In this document: positions 4,264-5,123 of the stretch, piece after piece
Numbering within the stretch: the stretch's first letter is position 1
Layout of the letters: each line of letters starts with the position of its first letter
Assembly: GCA_014359855.1 (NCBI GenBank)
Contig: JACIYQ010000168.1
Span: 1-5,123 of the forward strand
From: Parvibaculum sp.
GTDB lineage: Bacteria; Pseudomonadota; Alphaproteobacteria; Parvibaculales; Parvibaculaceae
Direction of reading: 5' to 3'
Length of the DNA stretch: 5,123 nucleotides
Notes under the pieces: generated by a model
Told to the model about the DNA's origin: nothing
Database searches by the model: none
Seen by the model: only the letters and a program-made list of their open reading frames with translations
Program-made: the position numbers and the translations under genes

Positions 4264-5123
4264 GAGCCTTTCGCACCTGCGAGGGTGGATTGTGCGGCTG
4301 CGAGACGGGCGATCGGCACGCGGTAGGGCGAGCAGGAGACATAGGTGAGGCCCACTTCCTCGCAAAAGGCGATCGAGGCCGGATCGCCGCCATGCTCGCC
4401 GCAGATGCCGAGCTTGATATCGGGACGCGTCTCTCGCCCCCGCTCCGCGCCGATGCGCACAAGCTCGCCCACGCCTTCGGTGTCGAGTGAAACGAAGGGG
4501 TCCTGCGTCAGGATCTTCTTGCCCATGTAGTCGTTCATGAAGTGGGCGGCGTCGTCGCGGCTGATGCCGTAGGTCGTCTGGGTGAGGTCGTTGGTGCCGA
4601 AGGAAAAGAACTCGGCGCTTTCGGCAATTTCGCGGGCAAGAAGCGCCGCACGCGGAAGCTCGATCATGGTGCCGATGCTGTATTCGAGCTTCGTGCCCTT
4701 CTCCTTCTCGATCTCCGCCGCCACGGCGACGATGCGCGCTTTCAGGAAGTCGAGTTCGGCCTTCATGCCGACAAGCGGGATCATGATTTCCGGAATGACG
4801 GCGGCGCCCGCCTCCTTCGCGGCGAGAAGTGCGCCTTCGAAGATCGCGCGCGCCTGCATCTCGTAGATTTCGGGATATGAAATGCCGAGGCGGCAGCCGC
4901 GATGGCCGAGCATCGGGTTCGTCTCTTCCAGTTCCGCGAGGCGGCGGCGGAGCTTCTCCGCGTCCATGCCTGCATCGGCTGCGAACTCGGCGATCTCCGT
5001 TTCGCCCTTCGGCAGGAATTCATGCAGCGGCGGATCGAGCAGGCGGATCGTGACGGGAAGCCCGTGCATGATCTCGAAGAGCTGGCGGAAGTCGTCGCGC
5101 TGCATCGGCAAAATCTTGTCGAG
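4251..5123 (-). CDS. ppdK: Pyruvate, phosphate dikinase, C-terminal part (5' end outside window)
   Basis: This is the last 290 codons of PPDK, which interconverts pyruvate + ATP + Pi and PEP + AMP + PPi. The visible part is the C-terminal PEP/pyruvate-binding TIM barrel (PEP-utilisers C domain). Numbering visible residues, LPMQRDDF is at 5-12, TIRLLDPPLHEFLP at 25-38 (R27), NPMLGHRG at 69-76, IPEIMIPLVG at 110-119, GTMIELPRA at 151-159 (E155), FSFGTNDLTQ at 173-182 (N178, D179) and GICGEHGGDP at 239-248 with the acid/base catalytic C241. Spacings R27-E155-N178-D179-C241 are 128, 23, 1 and 62, the same as between the known active-site residues of Clostridium symbiosum PPDK as I recall them. 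DPPLHEFLP and the full set favour PPDK over PEP synthase or enzyme I. The frame is open to the window edge; the full protein is normally about 880-900 residues, so about two thirds lie to the right. The stop is TGA at 4253-4251. Confidence 0.96.
   Translation of the reverse strand, partial: LDKILPMQRDDFRQLFEIMHGLPVTIRLLDPPLHEFLPKGETEIAEFAADAGMDAEKLRRRLAELEETNPMLGHRGCRLGISYPEIYEMQARAIFEGALLAAKEAGAAVIPEIMIPLVGMKAELDFLKARIVAVAAEIEKEKGTKLEYSIGTMIELPRAALLAREIAESAEFFSFGTNDLTQTTYGISRDDAAHFMNDYMGKKILTQDPFVSLDTEGVGELVRIGAERGRETRPDIKLGICGEHGGDPASIAFCEEVGLTYVSCSPYRVPIARLAAAQSTLAGAKGSGTA

Noticed and set aside
1..5123. CRISPR array, tRNA or rRNA genes, insertion sequence ends, phage genes
   Set aside because: I saw no regularly spaced repeats, no tRNA-like cloverleaf and no transposase or integrase motif in the window.

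Overview
The window looks like the chromosome of a high-GC alphaproteobacterium. The evidence is the nadB-nadC order with an ATGA overlap, a SleB-type cell wall hydrolase next to a bacterial-type pyruvate, phosphate dikinase gene, strong G/C preference at third codon positions in the core genes, and several GANTC sites in an intergenic region. I cannot name the species from the sequence alone.

Layout from left to right. (1) Positions 1-1583, + strand: the 3' part of nadB (L-aspartate oxidase) and all of nadC (quinolinate phosphoribosyltransferase), the end of a de novo NAD biosynthesis operon. (2) Positions 1610-2529, - strand: a two-gene toxin-antitoxin operon. The antitoxin is an Xre/MbcA/ParS-type HTH protein, followed by a RES-domain toxin with a TTGA stop/start overlap. 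The operon has its own promoter, which overlaps a large 11/12-matched inverted repeat, and it is clearly lower in GC than its flanks. (3) Positions 2663-3025, + strand: a 120-residue short-chain dehydrogenase/reductase with an intact NAD-binding N-terminus and an apparently genuine C-terminus, but lacking the whole catalytic middle, as if deleted in frame. (4) Positions 3061-3798, - strand: a membrane-anchored SleB/CwlJ-type cell wall hydrolase. (5) Positions 3799-4250: a 452-bp non-coding, locally AT-rich spacer with small repeats and hairpins. (6) Positions 4251-5123, - strand: the C-terminal third of pyruvate, phosphate dikinase (ppdK), running off the right edge.

The most notable point is functional adjacency. 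A toxin of a family known to destroy NAD+ ends 26 bp from the end of nadC, the gene that makes nicotinate mononucleotide for NAD+, and the two are transcribed convergently. This may be chance insertion of a mobile TA module behind a core operon, or it may couple NAD+ synthesis to toxin control, for example by antisense read-through. The sequence alone does not decide this. The other point worth checking is the catalytically gutted SDR beside the TA operon.
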